A stretch of 41,261 nt of DNA from the IMG/VR virus record IMGVR_UViG_3300045051_000201, positions 1 through 41,261 of that record; one strand, 5' to 3'. Shown piece after piece: positions 1 through 7,191 of this stretch; position 1 is the first letter of the stretch, and the number at the start of each line of letters is the position of its first letter. This stretch comes from a virus. The notes beneath the pieces were generated by a model. That model was not told where the DNA came from. It did not search any database and worked only from the letters and a program-made list of their open reading frames with translations. The position numbers and the translations under genes are program-made.

Positions 1-11
1 ATATACTTCAT
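1..11 (-). CDS. Start of an unknown gene cut by the window edge
   Basis: An ATG on the minus strand at 11-9 overlaps the ferredoxin stop codon in an ATGA arrangement. A good Shine-Dalgarno (GGAGG) lies about six bases upstream. Only the first three codons (Met-Lys-Tyr) are visible, so nothing can be said about function. It shows that the leftward operon continues past the left edge. Confidence 0.5.
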
Positions 12-202
12 CCCGCCACCTCCCGCTTGATTGCATCGCCAGGACAAGACACTTCTAGACACATCCCACACCCAATACACAGCCGCGTGTCTATTTTCAT
101 CCTTGCGTAATTATTGCGTTTCGATCTCGATATTATCGCACCTTTTGGACAGGACTCCTGGCACATTCCGCAGCGCATACAGTCATCGGTTATGGTTATC
201 AT
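8..202 (-). CDS. Small 2[4Fe-4S] ferredoxin
   Basis: This 64-residue protein is almost entirely a bacterial-type dicluster ferredoxin, a soluble cytoplasmic electron carrier. The first cluster motif is CMRCGMCQESCP (C-x2-C-x2-C-x3-C-P). The second is CIGCGMCLEVSCP, which has one extra residue before the last cysteine. The start at 202 is chosen because its ATG overlaps the upstream stop (ATGA); an in-frame ATG at 214 is possible. It is the last complete gene of the leftward operon. A ferredoxin is unusual phage cargo. It could supply electrons to the phage radical-SAM enzyme (10121-10996) or to a host enzyme, but no partner is encoded beside it. The family call is firm; the role is unknown. 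Confidence 0.85.
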   Translation of the reverse strand: MITITDDCMRCGMCQESCPKGAIISRSKRNNYARMKIDTRLCIGCGMCLEVSCPGDAIKREVAG

Positions 203-390
203 TTCCCCGCACATCCAGGAACCAGATACTGTCCGCCGTATGGCTTGTTAGGCCAGTACGTACTTGACGACGGGTATACGGCATCCATTCTTTGGTAAGA
301 GCGGTGGTATTTATTATTGCAATCCTTGCACCACGTCCGACGATAATAATTTGACCACACTATCTCGCATCCGCACTCATGGCACTTCAT
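199..390 (-). CDS. Small zinc-ribbon-like protein, unknown function
   Basis: This 63-residue protein begins with a CxxCxC-type cysteine cluster (MKCHECGCEI) and has a second pair CKDC near residue 21, which together look like a small zinc-binding knuckle. The rest is tyrosine-, serine- and proline-rich without a recognisable fold. The start is preceded by GGTGAG at normal spacing. It sits between the MazG-like gene (4-bp gap) and the ferredoxin (ATGA overlap), so it is certainly part of the leftward operon. It may bind nucleic acid or protein. No function is assigned. Confidence 0.65.
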   Translation of the reverse strand: MKCHECGCEIVWSNYYRRTWCKDCNNKYHRSYQRMDAVYPSSSTYWPNKPYGGQYLVPGCAGK

Positions 391-394
391 AATC

Positions 395-706
395 TCACCA
401 CAATGTACCGGTTTCCCATGTAGCCGGATATTTTTCAGCGTTCTTTTTCATCTTGTCTTTGATGATGTATTTAATATATTTTTCGTCATATCCCAATTGA
501 TAACATAAAGTAAAAAGCAAGACGAAAATATCGGCTATCTCATATTCTACATTTTCGGCGCTTTCCGGCGTTTCGCTCCATCGGTATTCATGGCATAGCT
601 CTCCCGCCTCCGACGCGATAACCATCGTCAGGTTTTTGGGTGTATGGTATTTATTCCAGTCTCTATTAACGTTGAATTGCTCGATGTCGTTAATTATTTC
701 TTGCAT
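395..706 (-). CDS. MazG-like nucleotide pyrophosphohydrolase
   Basis: A 103-residue all-alpha protein with the all-alpha NTP pyrophosphatase signature: a first acidic helix with EAGEL (about residue 33) and a second with EIADIF (about 56), giving the ExxE...ExxD metal site. The family hydrolyses (d)NTPs to monophosphates and PPi; phage members are thought to adjust nucleotide pools or (p)ppGpp signalling during infection. The length matches single-domain MazG-like or dCTP-pyrophosphatase-like proteins. It is packed between the shortened methylase (709) and the zinc-ribbon gene. The substrate cannot be told from the sequence. Confidence 0.82.
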   Translation of the reverse strand: MQEIINDIEQFNVNRDWNKYHTPKNLTMVIASEAGELCHEYRWSETPESAENVEYEIADIFVLLFTLCYQLGYDEKYIKYIIKDKMKKNAEKYPATWETGTLW

Positions 707-708
707 GG

Positions 709-1125
709 TTAGTCCTCAAATAATTTATTTTCATTTTTTAAGTCATGTCCGTGTATTACGTTAACTTTCATCTGGTCATAGTATTCCTGTTTCAATTCGA
801 TAGCCACCGGCTTTCTTCCTTTTTTAATGGCAATAAATGCCTCGCTACCTATTCCAGCAAATGGAGTTAAAAATGTATCGCCATGATTTGACCATAACTC
901 CATGCATCGTTCAATTACTCCAAGCTGTAGAGGGCATATATGTTTTTCGTCTTTTTCTCCCCTGGCTATCCTAAAATTAAGAGTGTCGCTTTGATTGATA
1001 TCCATCCACACAACTATATCACGTTGAAAATCAAAAAGCATAGGATTGACATCAGACGGCTTTATTTTGAATCCAGTTTTTTCTTTTATTTGCCGCTTCT
1101 TTTCTAAAAACTCAGCGTATTCCAT
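709..1125 (-). CDS. Internally deleted helicase-methylase: C-terminal DNA methyltransferase piece
   Basis: A 138-residue protein whose last ~95 residues match the C-terminal end of phage N4/N6 DNA methyltransferases: WMDINQSDTLN, then HICPLQLGVIERCMELWSN, then the SAM-binding motif I region TPFAGIGSE and the acidic turn AIELK. The catalytic (D/S)PPY motif is absent. The first ~38 residues (ending MLFDFQRDIV) look like the N-terminus of the SNF2-type helicase part that precedes such methylases in longer phage proteins. The join FQRDIV-VWMDI near position 1010 is therefore best explained by an in-frame deletion of the middle. It has its own promoter candidate (1149-1177) and an SD (GAGG). It is probably inactive as a methylase unless it works with a partner. 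Confidence 0.75.
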   Translation of the reverse strand: MEYAEFLEKKRQIKEKTGFKIKPSDVNPMLFDFQRDIVVWMDINQSDTLNFRIARGEKDEKHICPLQLGVIERCMELWSNHGDTFLTPFAGIGSEAFIAIKKGRKPVAIELKQEYYDQMKVNVIHGHDLKNENKLFED

Positions 1126-1148
1126 TTGCCGTTACCTCTTGTAAAAAT

Positions 1149-1177
1149 ACCATAATTCCACACTCGATAATTGTCAA
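1149..1177 (-). promoter_or_regulatory. Sigma70-type promoter for the methylase-MazG-ferredoxin genes
   Basis: On the minus strand TTGACA (1177-1172) is followed after 17 bases by TATGGT (1154-1149). The -35 overlaps the RusA stop codon. The predicted transcript starts about 17 bases before the ATG at 1125 and still includes a GAGG ribosome site. It would allow the distal operon genes to be expressed separately. Confidence 0.55.
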
Positions 1178-1527
1178 CAAATTTTCATAACTTTTTCACA
1201 GTGTCCCAAAAAAACAGCGATAGCCCCAGGCTTCCCCCGGCCGATAGCCGTTTTATCGACGTGGAGGGACAACACGTCGCGGTCGTTGGCAATCGCTCCA
1301 GCGTCGGAGATCCCGTCAAGAATACACTTGACCGGGTTGTCTATATCGATATAGCCCGAGAATACAATCCTGATGGCATACGGCGGATCGACGATTACCG
1401 GACAAAAACAATTCGACGCTATTATTTTCTTAAACGTACGATAGTCTTTTGTCAGTGTAAAATTGCCGTTATACTTCCGGTTGACCGAAGGGATTTTTAC
1501 GTTGTCTATGTCAATAATCTTGATCAT
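1174..1527 (-). CDS. rusA-like: RusA-family Holliday junction resolvase
   Basis: A 117-residue protein with the RusA signature: VIVDPPYAIRIVFSG followed by DIDNPVKCILDGI (conserved DxDN..K..LD) and NDRDVLSLHVDK, which corresponds to the family's conserved acidic (usually DD) and lysine segment. RusA enzymes are homodimeric Mg2+-dependent endonucleases that resolve four-way junctions. Phages use them to debranch concatemers before packaging. The length matches the family (about 120). The start at 1527 has a GAGGG site and overlaps the helicase 3' end by 17 bases, implying coupling. The first aspartate of the usual DD pair reads ND here, a possible divergence in the active-site region. Confidence 0.8.
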   Translation of the reverse strand: MIKIIDIDNVKIPSVNRKYNGNFTLTKDYRTFKKIIASNCFCPVIVDPPYAIRIVFSGYIDIDNPVKCILDGISDAGAIANDRDVLSLHVDKTAIGRGKPGAIAVFLGHCEKVMKIC

Positions 1528-3103
1528 CGTATACCCTCGATATTATTTTAGGGAAATGACTATTGCAATCGACATAGATGGTTGACGGCTTTTTGTACGC
1601 TTCGCGACAAGCTAACCCGTCTTCGATGGTGTCCGGTATCGGGTGCCCTGGTGGTAAATTATCCTTTAACCATCTAACCGCTTTTTGTTTCGCGTAGCCT
1701 TCATGCTCTATGCATACCCATTCGTCAAAGTGAGTAAATTCATCGATCATATATGATACCCGCATCGACGGAGAACCGCTTTTCGATACGTGGTAATAAT
1801 AATTCACGTCAACAATTGCATATTCTTCGGGCGGTTTATATTTTGAAATTGGTTCGACGTTAGCCGCTTGCCCGTCGTGCTTTTCGTCCTCGGTTATCGG
1901 CCATGCATAGCCACACGCCGGACATTTGAGCGCGGCCATGAATACCGGCTCTTTACAAATCGGGCACTCCTTCATCGGCGCGGTCTTTATACCCTGGCCG
2001 TCCACGATTCCTTTATCCTGAACCTCTATTTTATCAACAGGCCCGTGCATCAATATGTTTCCGGCATAATCCAAAACAAGACAATCGGCTTTGCCTTCGC
2101 AGATTCTAAAACCGCGTCCGACCATCTGGTAATACAAGCCAGGTGAGGCAGTGGGCCGCAGCATGACTATACTATCGATGTGGCGGGCATTAAATCCGGT
2201 TGTCAGCATATCAACGTTGGCGATATACTTTATTTGTCCATCGCGGAATTGACGGATGGTATCCTGGCATTCAACCTGGGAATGGACGACGCCACACGGT
2301 TGCCCGAACGCCTCGACCACTTCGGCTACTTTATTAGCGTGAGCGATCGACGCGCAAAAAATCAAGACGTGGTTTCGTTCGGCGGTGAGGGAGAGCATTT
2401 CTTGACACGCCTCATGGACGACGTCAAGGCACCGGAGGGACAACTCCGACTCGATATACTCCCCGCCGCGCTTATGTACGCCGTTAACATCGGCGCGAAC
2501 GACACCGGACTTCCCGACAAGCGGGCACAGGAACCCTTCATCGATCAGCCGACGGATGGGGGCGCGGAATATGATATCATCGAATATTGCGCCTTTTCCG
2601 GTCGTGAGCAAACCAGAGTCAAGGCGGTACGGCGTAGCCGTTAGCCCGATGATCTTTGTGAAATGCGCTTGATCTTCTAAAAATCGGCGGTACATCCCCT
2701 CGCCTTTATGTGGAATTAAATGACACTCATCGACGATAATCAAATTGAAATCGCCTAATTCTTTAGCGCGGCGATGGACCGATTGAATACCGGCGAAGAT
2801 AATCTGGTTTTTTGTGTCCCGTGAATTAAGACCGGCGGAATAGATACCGGCATCCACCAGGGTGCCCAGGTTGGCAATCAATTCATGAAAATTCTGTTTT
2901 ATCAATTCTTGTTGATGCGTCAAGAAAAGAATACGGCAATCGGGGTAGTCGGTAATAATCCATCCGGCGATCATCGCCTGAACAAGCGACTTTCCCGATG
3001 CCGTCGGTAATTCAATCAGCGGATGCCCGGCGCCATCGCCCGCAAAATAGTTTTTAATGGCGTCAAGCGCCGCTGTTTGGTACCAGCGTGGAGAGTAGTT
3101 CAT
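1511..3103 (-). CDS. SF2 DNA helicase (DECH box)
   Basis: This 530-residue ATPase has the full superfamily-2 set: WYQ near the start (Q-tip-like), Walker A LPTASGKS (residues 32-39), DECH box in LIIVDECH (about 120-127), motif III GLTATPYR, a C-terminal RecA domain with TTGFNARHID, and motif VI QMVGRGFR. A zinc-ribbon (CPICKEP...CPACG) lies at about 370-390. Such helicases sit beside RusA, Sak-type ATPases and Cas4-like nucleases in phage replication/recombination modules and probably remodel forks or branched DNA. The start ATG overlaps the stop of the 51-residue gene upstream (ATGA). It is complete and looks active. Confidence 0.9.
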   Translation of the reverse strand: MNYSPRWYQTAALDAIKNYFAGDGAGHPLIELPTASGKSLVQAMIAGWIITDYPDCRILFLTHQQELIKQNFHELIANLGTLVDAGIYSAGLNSRDTKNQIIFAGIQSVHRRAKELGDFNLIIVDECHLIPHKGEGMYRRFLEDQAHFTKIIGLTATPYRLDSGLLTTGKGAIFDDIIFRAPIRRLIDEGFLCPLVGKSGVVRADVNGVHKRGGEYIESELSLRCLDVVHEACQEMLSLTAERNHVLIFCASIAHANKVAEVVEAFGQPCGVVHSQVECQDTIRQFRDGQIKYIANVDMLTTGFNARHIDSIVMLRPTASPGLYYQMVGRGFRICEGKADCLVLDYAGNILMHGPVDKIEVQDKGIVDGQGIKTAPMKECPICKEPVFMAALKCPACGYAWPITEDEKHDGQAANVEPISKYKPPEEYAIVDVNYYYHVSKSGSPSMRVSYMIDEFTHFDEWVCIEHEGYAKQKAVRWLKDNLPPGHPIPDTIEDGLACREAYKKPSTIYVDCNSHFPKIISRVYDDQDY

Positions 3104-3255
3104 TTAATATTGTCCGCCCATGATTGTATTGAATAATCATCTATAACCCATTGCAATATCCTGACTTTTTCTTCCTCGGATATTGAAGGTTTAGAATATT
3201 TCCAATCTTTTACAATATCTTTTATCCTGTCTCTAATTTGTTGCTCTGTTTTCAT
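3100..3255 (-). CDS. 51-residue protein, unknown function
   Basis: A small ORF between the HNH and helicase genes encodes a charged, helix-prone protein (starts MKTEQQIRDRIKDIVKDW, ends SWADNIK). It is supported by its packing: the ATG lies inside the end of the HNH gene with a GAGG site about eight bases upstream, and its TGA overlaps the helicase ATG. No domain is recognised. The basic, helical N-terminal half could bind DNA or a partner, but this is a guess. Confidence 0.65.
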   Translation of the reverse strand: MKTEQQIRDRIKDIVKDWKYSKPSISEEEKVRILQWVIDDYSIQSWADNIK

Positions 3256-3928
3256 TAGTTATTGCCTCCATTAAATCCTTCTTTTTATTATTATATATTT
3301 TCAAATGATGCAAACCTTTATTGCAATCAGGGCAAACGGTCCTTCCGTTTTCGTACATGGTTTTACCGCCATCTGCCCACGGCAAAATATGGTCAACCTC
3401 CAGCTTGCAAGAATTGGAATCCGCACCGCATAAAACGCATCGGTAGTTATCGCGCTCCAGTATTAACTGACGAAGACGACCGGTGAATTTTCTTCCCTGC
3501 TCTATGGTTCTTATATTATCTAACTCTTCTTTTTTCTGTATTATATACCACTCTTTTTCTTTTTTTTGATCACTCAATCTTTTTAGATCTCTAAATCTAG
3601 ATTTATCAATATCATATTCGGCATAAATTGACGTCCATGTTCCCTTAATTTTTTGGTAATAAAGATGCCATTTTATTTTTGGTTGCGGCAATAGGTACGG
3701 GTTTTCTTTATTTAGAAGTATATTATCAGAATAAAGTCTGAACCCAAAAGAAACAAAATTGTCGTGGCTGCATTTAGCGTGAATATGATGTCTAGCTGTT
3801 TTTAGATTTACAAATCTAAAATCTTTTGATTGAGCGTAACCGTAGTATATTCCCATATAAAAAGCATCTTGCAATGATAATCGGTTTTTCCCGAATTCAA
3901 TTAGCTGTTTTTTAATATGTTTTCTCAT
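3233..3928 (-). CDS. HNH endonuclease
   Basis: A 231-residue protein with a C-terminal HNH/zinc domain: CVLCGADS, then LEVDHILPWADGG with the catalytic VDH histidine, then CPDCNKGLHH (His and second zinc pair). The N-terminal ~140 residues are basic and aromatic, without a recognised domain, and may give DNA specificity. HNH proteins nick or cut DNA using a beta-beta-alpha metal fold. Here it could be a free-standing homing endonuclease or a recombination/replication nuclease. Being collinear in the operon, with overlap to the next gene and an SD (GGAG) at 3935-3942, argues for a resident role; its AT-rich composition compared with its neighbours argues for a mobile origin. Confidence 0.85.
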   Translation of the reverse strand: MRKHIKKQLIEFGKNRLSLQDAFYMGIYYGYAQSKDFRFVNLKTARHHIHAKCSHDNFVSFGFRLYSDNILLNKENPYLLPQPKIKWHLYYQKIKGTWTSIYAEYDIDKSRFRDLKRLSDQKKEKEWYIIQKKEELDNIRTIEQGRKFTGRLRQLILERDNYRCVLCGADSNSCKLEVDHILPWADGGKTMYENGRTVCPDCNKGLHHLKIYNNKKKDLMEAITNENRATN

Positions 3929-3941
3929 TGTTTTTCTCCAG

Positions 3942-5075
3942 TTATATCATCCCCTTTAACTTCTTCACTTCCTTCTTCTCTTTTACAACTTCTTCCATCT
4001 TCTTATTCTTCGGTGCCGAAAAGCACAATTCAAAATATTCCTTTTCGAATATCTCTTGCGACGTTAGGCAAATGGAACCGGGTATTTTCTTTGCGCCAGC
4101 TGCGACGTTGTAGAAGAAGTCGGTGTCTGACGCCTGGTATTTTATCCATGCCGGTGTTTCGCTTGAATCGTCTGCCGCTACCGTCTTAAACGGGACCATA
4201 GTGTTTAAGAATAGATGGTGTTCGCACGTCGTCCCGGTTCCGGTAAAGTCATAGTTTTTCTTATGGCACTTCCACGCGGCCGACATTGTTTTATCGTTCG
4301 TGTTTGGTTCGGAAAATGCGCAGGTTCTGCAGCACACTTGTGGAACTTTCATATCAAAACACACTTCCTTCATTCGGCACCAATTACACTTGTAGAATGA
4401 CCGGTTATCGCTCATCCGCTGTGGAGGTCTATCCGCTTTGATTATATTCTCGGCCTTCGCTATCAGCGAAATGCCAATTTTCTGATTTACTTCGGTCCGG
4501 CACGACGTATATGCACGGCCTCCGGGCGATTGCACCGTGAGATAGTGGCGGGTTAGGTCCGCAGCGTGCATATAAATCTGAGCCTGAGCGTAGTAGACGC
4601 TGTCCCATTTTTCAAGCGCCTGTTTTTCGCCGTGCTCCATGATAAGGTTTTTCAATTCCTTAAATTTCTTTTCGTTAACCGCTTTATTTTCCCAGACGTG
4701 CATCGTCTTCGGCGCTTCAAGTATGCCGATTATCTTCCCGTCCATGTGGCCAGCGAAGTGACCGCCCAGGAACCGGTATCCGAACTGGTGCCCGTCTTCG
4801 GCCAGGGTATCGAGCTTGACAAACGGAATCTTTCGCAGCCGGTCGGCCATGATATCTTCCTGCCGGTATCCGTCGTCGATTGCCAGGATAGAATTGAGGG
4901 TGAGCGGTTCAATGGCCGTGTGCCGAAACCGATACCACAGCATACGCCAACAATCCTCCCCGATCTCGGACATACCGAGATAGTTCCGGTTTCTCATCTT
5001 TTGTTCTGCGATCATCGCGCAACTAACCGCGTCGAGGGTTAATTCGTTATTCAAATATTCTTCGAGTGATGCCAT
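3942..5075 (-). CDS. Cas4/RecB-like PD-(D/E)XK nuclease with Fe-S cysteines
   Basis: A 377-residue protein. Residues 105-170 carry the PD-(D/E)XK pattern: GHMDGKI (Asp112), ENK (Glu129 to Lys131) and QAQIYMH (Gln...Tyr, RecB/Cas4 motif). A cysteine at 42 plus a later cluster CNWCRMKEVC and CCRTC resembles the four-cysteine 4Fe-4S staple of Cas4/AddB-type nucleases, with further cysteines and histidines in the extension. A lysine/glutamate-rich tail ends the protein. Such enzymes are 5'-3' or dual-polarity exonucleases that resect DNA for single-strand annealing or recombination. It lies directly downstream of a terminator hairpin and has an AAGG ribosome site. Confidence 0.85.
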   Translation of the reverse strand: MASLEEYLNNELTLDAVSCAMIAEQKMRNRNYLGMSEIGEDCWRMLWYRFRHTAIEPLTLNSILAIDDGYRQEDIMADRLRKIPFVKLDTLAEDGHQFGYRFLGGHFAGHMDGKIIGILEAPKTMHVWENKAVNEKKFKELKNLIMEHGEKQALEKWDSVYYAQAQIYMHAADLTRHYLTVQSPGGRAYTSCRTEVNQKIGISLIAKAENIIKADRPPQRMSDNRSFYKCNWCRMKEVCFDMKVPQVCCRTCAFSEPNTNDKTMSAAWKCHKKNYDFTGTGTTCEHHLFLNTMVPFKTVAADDSSETPAWIKYQASDTDFFYNVAAGAKKIPGSICLTSQEIFEKEYFELCFSAPKNKKMEEVVKEKKEVKKLKGMI

Positions 5076-5087
5076 TTTGTTTACCTT

Positions 5088-5127
5088 AAAAAAATACCCC
5101 GCCCGCCCTGGGAGGAGACGGGCGGGG
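5088..5127 (-). terminator. Rho-independent terminator between the DUF669 and nuclease genes
   Basis: On the minus strand CCCCGCCCG (5127-5119) and CGGGCGGGG (5105-5097) form a perfect 9-bp GC stem around a 13-base loop, followed by TATTTTTTT. It sits in the 86-base gap after the DUF669 stop. It would limit readthrough from the strong leftward promoter into the nuclease-helicase genes, either as a partial attenuator or as an antitermination target. Confidence 0.8.
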
Positions 5128-5161
5128 TTGTTTGGAGGTCGCCTATGGGTTAAGTAGGCCG

Positions 5162-5626
5162 CTATTTTACAAAAGACGGTTTACCGTTTTTAGTTTTCGG
5201 TGCATCGTCTTCGTCAACGTCATTCCTGCCGATAAATTTCTTGATGATGTTTTGATCATCGCCATTCTGTCCCTTCTTCACGCCGACAAGAACGTTGAGA
5301 ACCTTACCGTGGAATTGTGCCGTATCTTTCGGCGTTCCTTTAATTCCGGTAAGCACGGCGATCGTGTTCAGCTTCTGACGCGCAATCCGGACGGCATCAA
5401 CCGATTTGTTGACGACGTTAAAGTTTTCAAAGAGCTTCCGGCCGTTGTATTGTTGGTGGCCAATAACTTCAAACACCATCTTGATATACTTTCCTTCGCC
5501 ATCTTTAGTATCGCATACGTCTGAGTCAATAATCTGGACGGTATACTCACCGGCGGGCAGTGCCTCGAATCCGGTATAAAGATCGTTAGGATCGACGGTA
5601 AAACCGCCACCAGGTATTTGTGCCAT
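5162..5626 (-). CDS. DUF669 family, probable ssDNA-binding recombination protein
   Basis: A 154-residue protein matching the phage DUF669 family: conserved LPAGEYTVQIIDSDV opening strand, YIKMVFEVIG, NGRKLFENFNV and LNVLVGVKKG, with an acidic/lysine tail. Members are small OB-fold-like proteins found next to Sak4-type ATPases and are believed to coat single-stranded DNA during phage replication or annealing. The gene lies two bases after the ATPase stop, with an SD of GGAG, so the two are co-expressed. A terminator follows directly. Confidence 0.82.
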   Translation of the reverse strand: MAQIPGGGFTVDPNDLYTGFEALPAGEYTVQIIDSDVCDTKDGEGKYIKMVFEVIGHQQYNGRKLFENFNVVNKSVDAVRIARQKLNTIAVLTGIKGTPKDTAQFHGKVLNVLVGVKKGQNGDDQNIIKKFIGRNDVDEDDAPKTKNGKPSFVK

Positions 5627-5628
5627 TG

Positions 5629-6432
5629 TTATTCTCCTTTTTTGCTTTTAGTTTTTTCAGCGTTGCCGGTCAAGAGATACCGCATAATCGCGGGCGCTTC
5701 ATCAAGCGTGACCACGACGTCAGGCAACCCGAAAGAGTTACCGGATATCCATGCCGGGCTTGTCGATTGCAAGTTGAGTACTCGAGAATTGTCAATAGAA
5801 AGCGCCTTGCCTCGCTTCTTTCCAAATCCGGCGTCTTCTTTTGTGACGACAATCTCGCGGGAATAAAAACCGATGATGTCCGCCCATTCCTCCACGACGG
5901 CTACGGCGTTTTTATCGATCTTGAACGTGTGCCGGTCGTATGCATCGGAATCGGGAGGCGTCATCTTTTCAATCTGAGAGTGAGCGACAAGAACGATGGA
6001 CATGTTTGCCTGTTCTCGCAACACGTCGCAATTTTCAAGGAACATCTTCCACGCTTCGACAGCATGGTATTTCATCCCGCGACCAAAGTTGACTTCTTTG
6101 TTAGTGTCGTCAATCAGTGACTTGAATCCTTTTTTCTTGCAAACGTATTGCCAGACAAGCGGCTCCATCCAGTCGAGGGTGTCGATTATCACGGTCCGGT
6201 ACGGGGAACCGGATACGAGATATTCGAATATCTCCATGATCTCATCATACGAATGTACGACATCGGTCTTTGCACAGTCAATATGATTTACGCGGTCCTC
6301 TGTTGCAATTAGTAAAGCATCATCGGCCGATGCAACAAGCGATGATTTACCGATCTTCGGCGGACCATAAATAACCATTTTACGGGGAGCGGGTTTTACC
6401 CCGCGCCGTATGCTTTTCGGATCAAATGCCAT
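5629..6432 (-). CDS. Sak4-like (RecA-fold) phage ATPase
   Basis: A 267-residue P-loop protein of the phage AAA_24/Sak4 type. Walker A is YGPPKIGKSS (residues 22-31). RTVIIDTLDWMEP (about 76-88) is the Walker B region, and SIVLVAHSQIEK (about 145) matches the sensor-like strand with conserved histidine. Sak4-like proteins are single-domain RecA-core annealases/recombinases working with an SSB partner, here plausibly the adjacent DUF669 protein. It overlaps the preceding gene's stop by one base. The C-terminal region is lysine-rich. Confidence 0.85.
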   Translation of the reverse strand: MAFDPKSIRRGVKPAPRKMVIYGPPKIGKSSLVASADDALLIATEDRVNHIDCAKTDVVHSYDEIMEIFEYLVSGSPYRTVIIDTLDWMEPLVWQYVCKKKGFKSLIDDTNKEVNFGRGMKYHAVEAWKMFLENCDVLREQANMSIVLVAHSQIEKMTPPDSDAYDRHTFKIDKNAVAVVEEWADIIGFYSREIVVTKEDAGFGKKRGKALSIDNSRVLNLQSTSPAWISGNSFGLPDVVVTLDEAPAIMRYLLTGNAEKTKSKKGE

Positions 6433-6857
6433 TATTCTACCTCCTTAATATTTACAGCGATAGATACTTTCCCCGGTGTAGCGGAAACGCAGTCGTGTAT
6501 TTTTGACAACAAGCGTTGATCGGCAAGCTCAAGAATATTCTTGTATTTTGTCTTGTCTATCTCTAGTTTTACTCTATGAAATTGAACAGGTTCGGGGAGT
6601 GATTCAGCCAGGGCGCGGTATTTTTCAGCGTCAAGTTTATAATTCATCGGCTGATTAACGGTGATTGAATAGTCGCCGTCTTCGATTGTCTCTTGGCCTT
6701 CGGTCTTTTTAAGACGCGACTTAACCGATTCGAATATCTTTTCTTCTAATTCAATACGGTATTTAGCGGCTTGACGTTCAACTTCGCGGGCGTTTAGCAG
6801 TTCATGGTAGAGGTCAGGTTCTTTTTTGCTTTTTGATTTTACTATTTTCGTTTTCAT
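6432..6857 (-). CDS. First gene of leftward operon, unknown (coiled-coil protein)
   Basis: A 141-residue protein with a basic N-terminus, a predicted long helix (about 15-50, rich in Glu/Arg/Lys) and a beta-strand-like C-terminus. It resembles small proteins that often sit just upstream of Sak4-type ATPases in phage recombination modules, which suggests a shared role, but no characterised domain is recognised. A Gam-like nuclease inhibitor was considered because of the N-terminal coiled coil, but no specific motif supports it. It is the promoter-proximal gene. Confidence 0.7.
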   Translation of the reverse strand: MKTKIVKSKSKKEPDLYHELLNAREVERQAAKYRIELEEKIFESVKSRLKKTEGQETIEDGDYSITVNQPMNYKLDAEKYRALAESLPEPVQFHRVKLEIDKTKYKNILELADQRLLSKIHDCVSATPGKVSIAVNIKEVE

Positions 6858-6887
6858 TTTAATTCTCCATTTAAGTTAGATAAATGG

Positions 6888-6916
6888 ACTATAATTATAT
6901 TATTTGTTTTTGTCAA
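6888..6916 (-). promoter_or_regulatory. Leftward early promoter (PL-like)
   Basis: On the minus strand TTGACA (6916-6911), 17-base spacer, TATAGT (6893-6888). Consensus -35 and 5/6 -10 at optimal spacing, about 20 bases before the likely transcript start and 30 before the ATG at 6857. It drives the recombination operon. Confidence 0.75.
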
Positions 6917-6940
6917 GAATTTTTCATAAATTTATTGACA
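6911..6940. promoter_or_regulatory. Palindrome joining two divergent -35 boxes (operator candidate)
   Basis: The two -35 elements form the arms of an imperfect palindrome: TGTCAAGAA at the left and TTATTGACA at the right, 8 of 9 positions matching as inverted repeats, with an AT-rich centre between them. A dimeric repressor bound here would block both promoters at once. The nearby 59-residue protein is the obvious candidate ligand. The symmetry partly follows from having two -35 boxes back to back, so operator function is inference. Confidence 0.45.
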
Positions 6941-6963
6941 ATAATAACAATTCAAAATATAAA
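6935..6963 (+). promoter_or_regulatory. Rightward early promoter (PR-like)
   Basis: TTGACA (6935-6940), 17-base spacer, TATAAA (6958-6963). Near-perfect sigma70 promoter about 28 bases before the ATG at 6992. It is divergent from the leftward promoter, with 18 bases between the -35 boxes, and drives the 59-residue protein and the PrimPol-helicase. Confidence 0.8.
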
Positions 6964-6991
6964 AGTTAAAAATAAAACGCGAGGTTTATTT

Positions 6992-7171
6992 ATGAGAATC
7001 GTAAAAGGAAAAGAAGAAACACGGGTTAAAAGAAATATTCTAATCTATGCGACCGACGCGGAATGGGAAAAGATAATAAAAGGTCTGGAAAATAAGCGGA
7101 CCTCACCCGATGGCAAAATCAGGGTAGGGGACATTGGCCGTCAAGCACTACTATCTTTCGTCGAAAATTAG
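6992..7171 (+). CDS. 59-residue protein, regulator candidate
   Basis: The first gene under the rightward promoter, with a GAGG site seven bases before the ATG at 6992; the frame is open upstream but lacks a better start. The protein opens with a basic segment and a strand (RNILIYATDAEW), then a helix, a short charged loop and a final helix (VGDIGRQALLSFVEN). This layout resembles ribbon-helix-helix (Arc/MetJ-type) DNA-binding proteins, which would suit autoregulation of the divergent promoters. The likeness is by pattern only, and no conserved motif is decisive. Confidence 0.65.
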   Translation: MRIVKGKEETRVKRNILIYATDAEWEKIIKGLENKRTSPDGKIRVGDIGRQALLSFVEN

Positions 7172-7191
7172 CAAATTAAAAAGGCTTGACT

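Noticed and set aside
1171-1551. Open frame on the plus strand opposite RusA
   Set aside because: It runs antisense to a gene with clear RusA motifs and operon overlaps; no ribosome site or domain.
6432-6857. Gam-like host nuclease inhibitor
   Set aside because: Only a coiled-coil N-terminus is shared; no specific motif supports the name.
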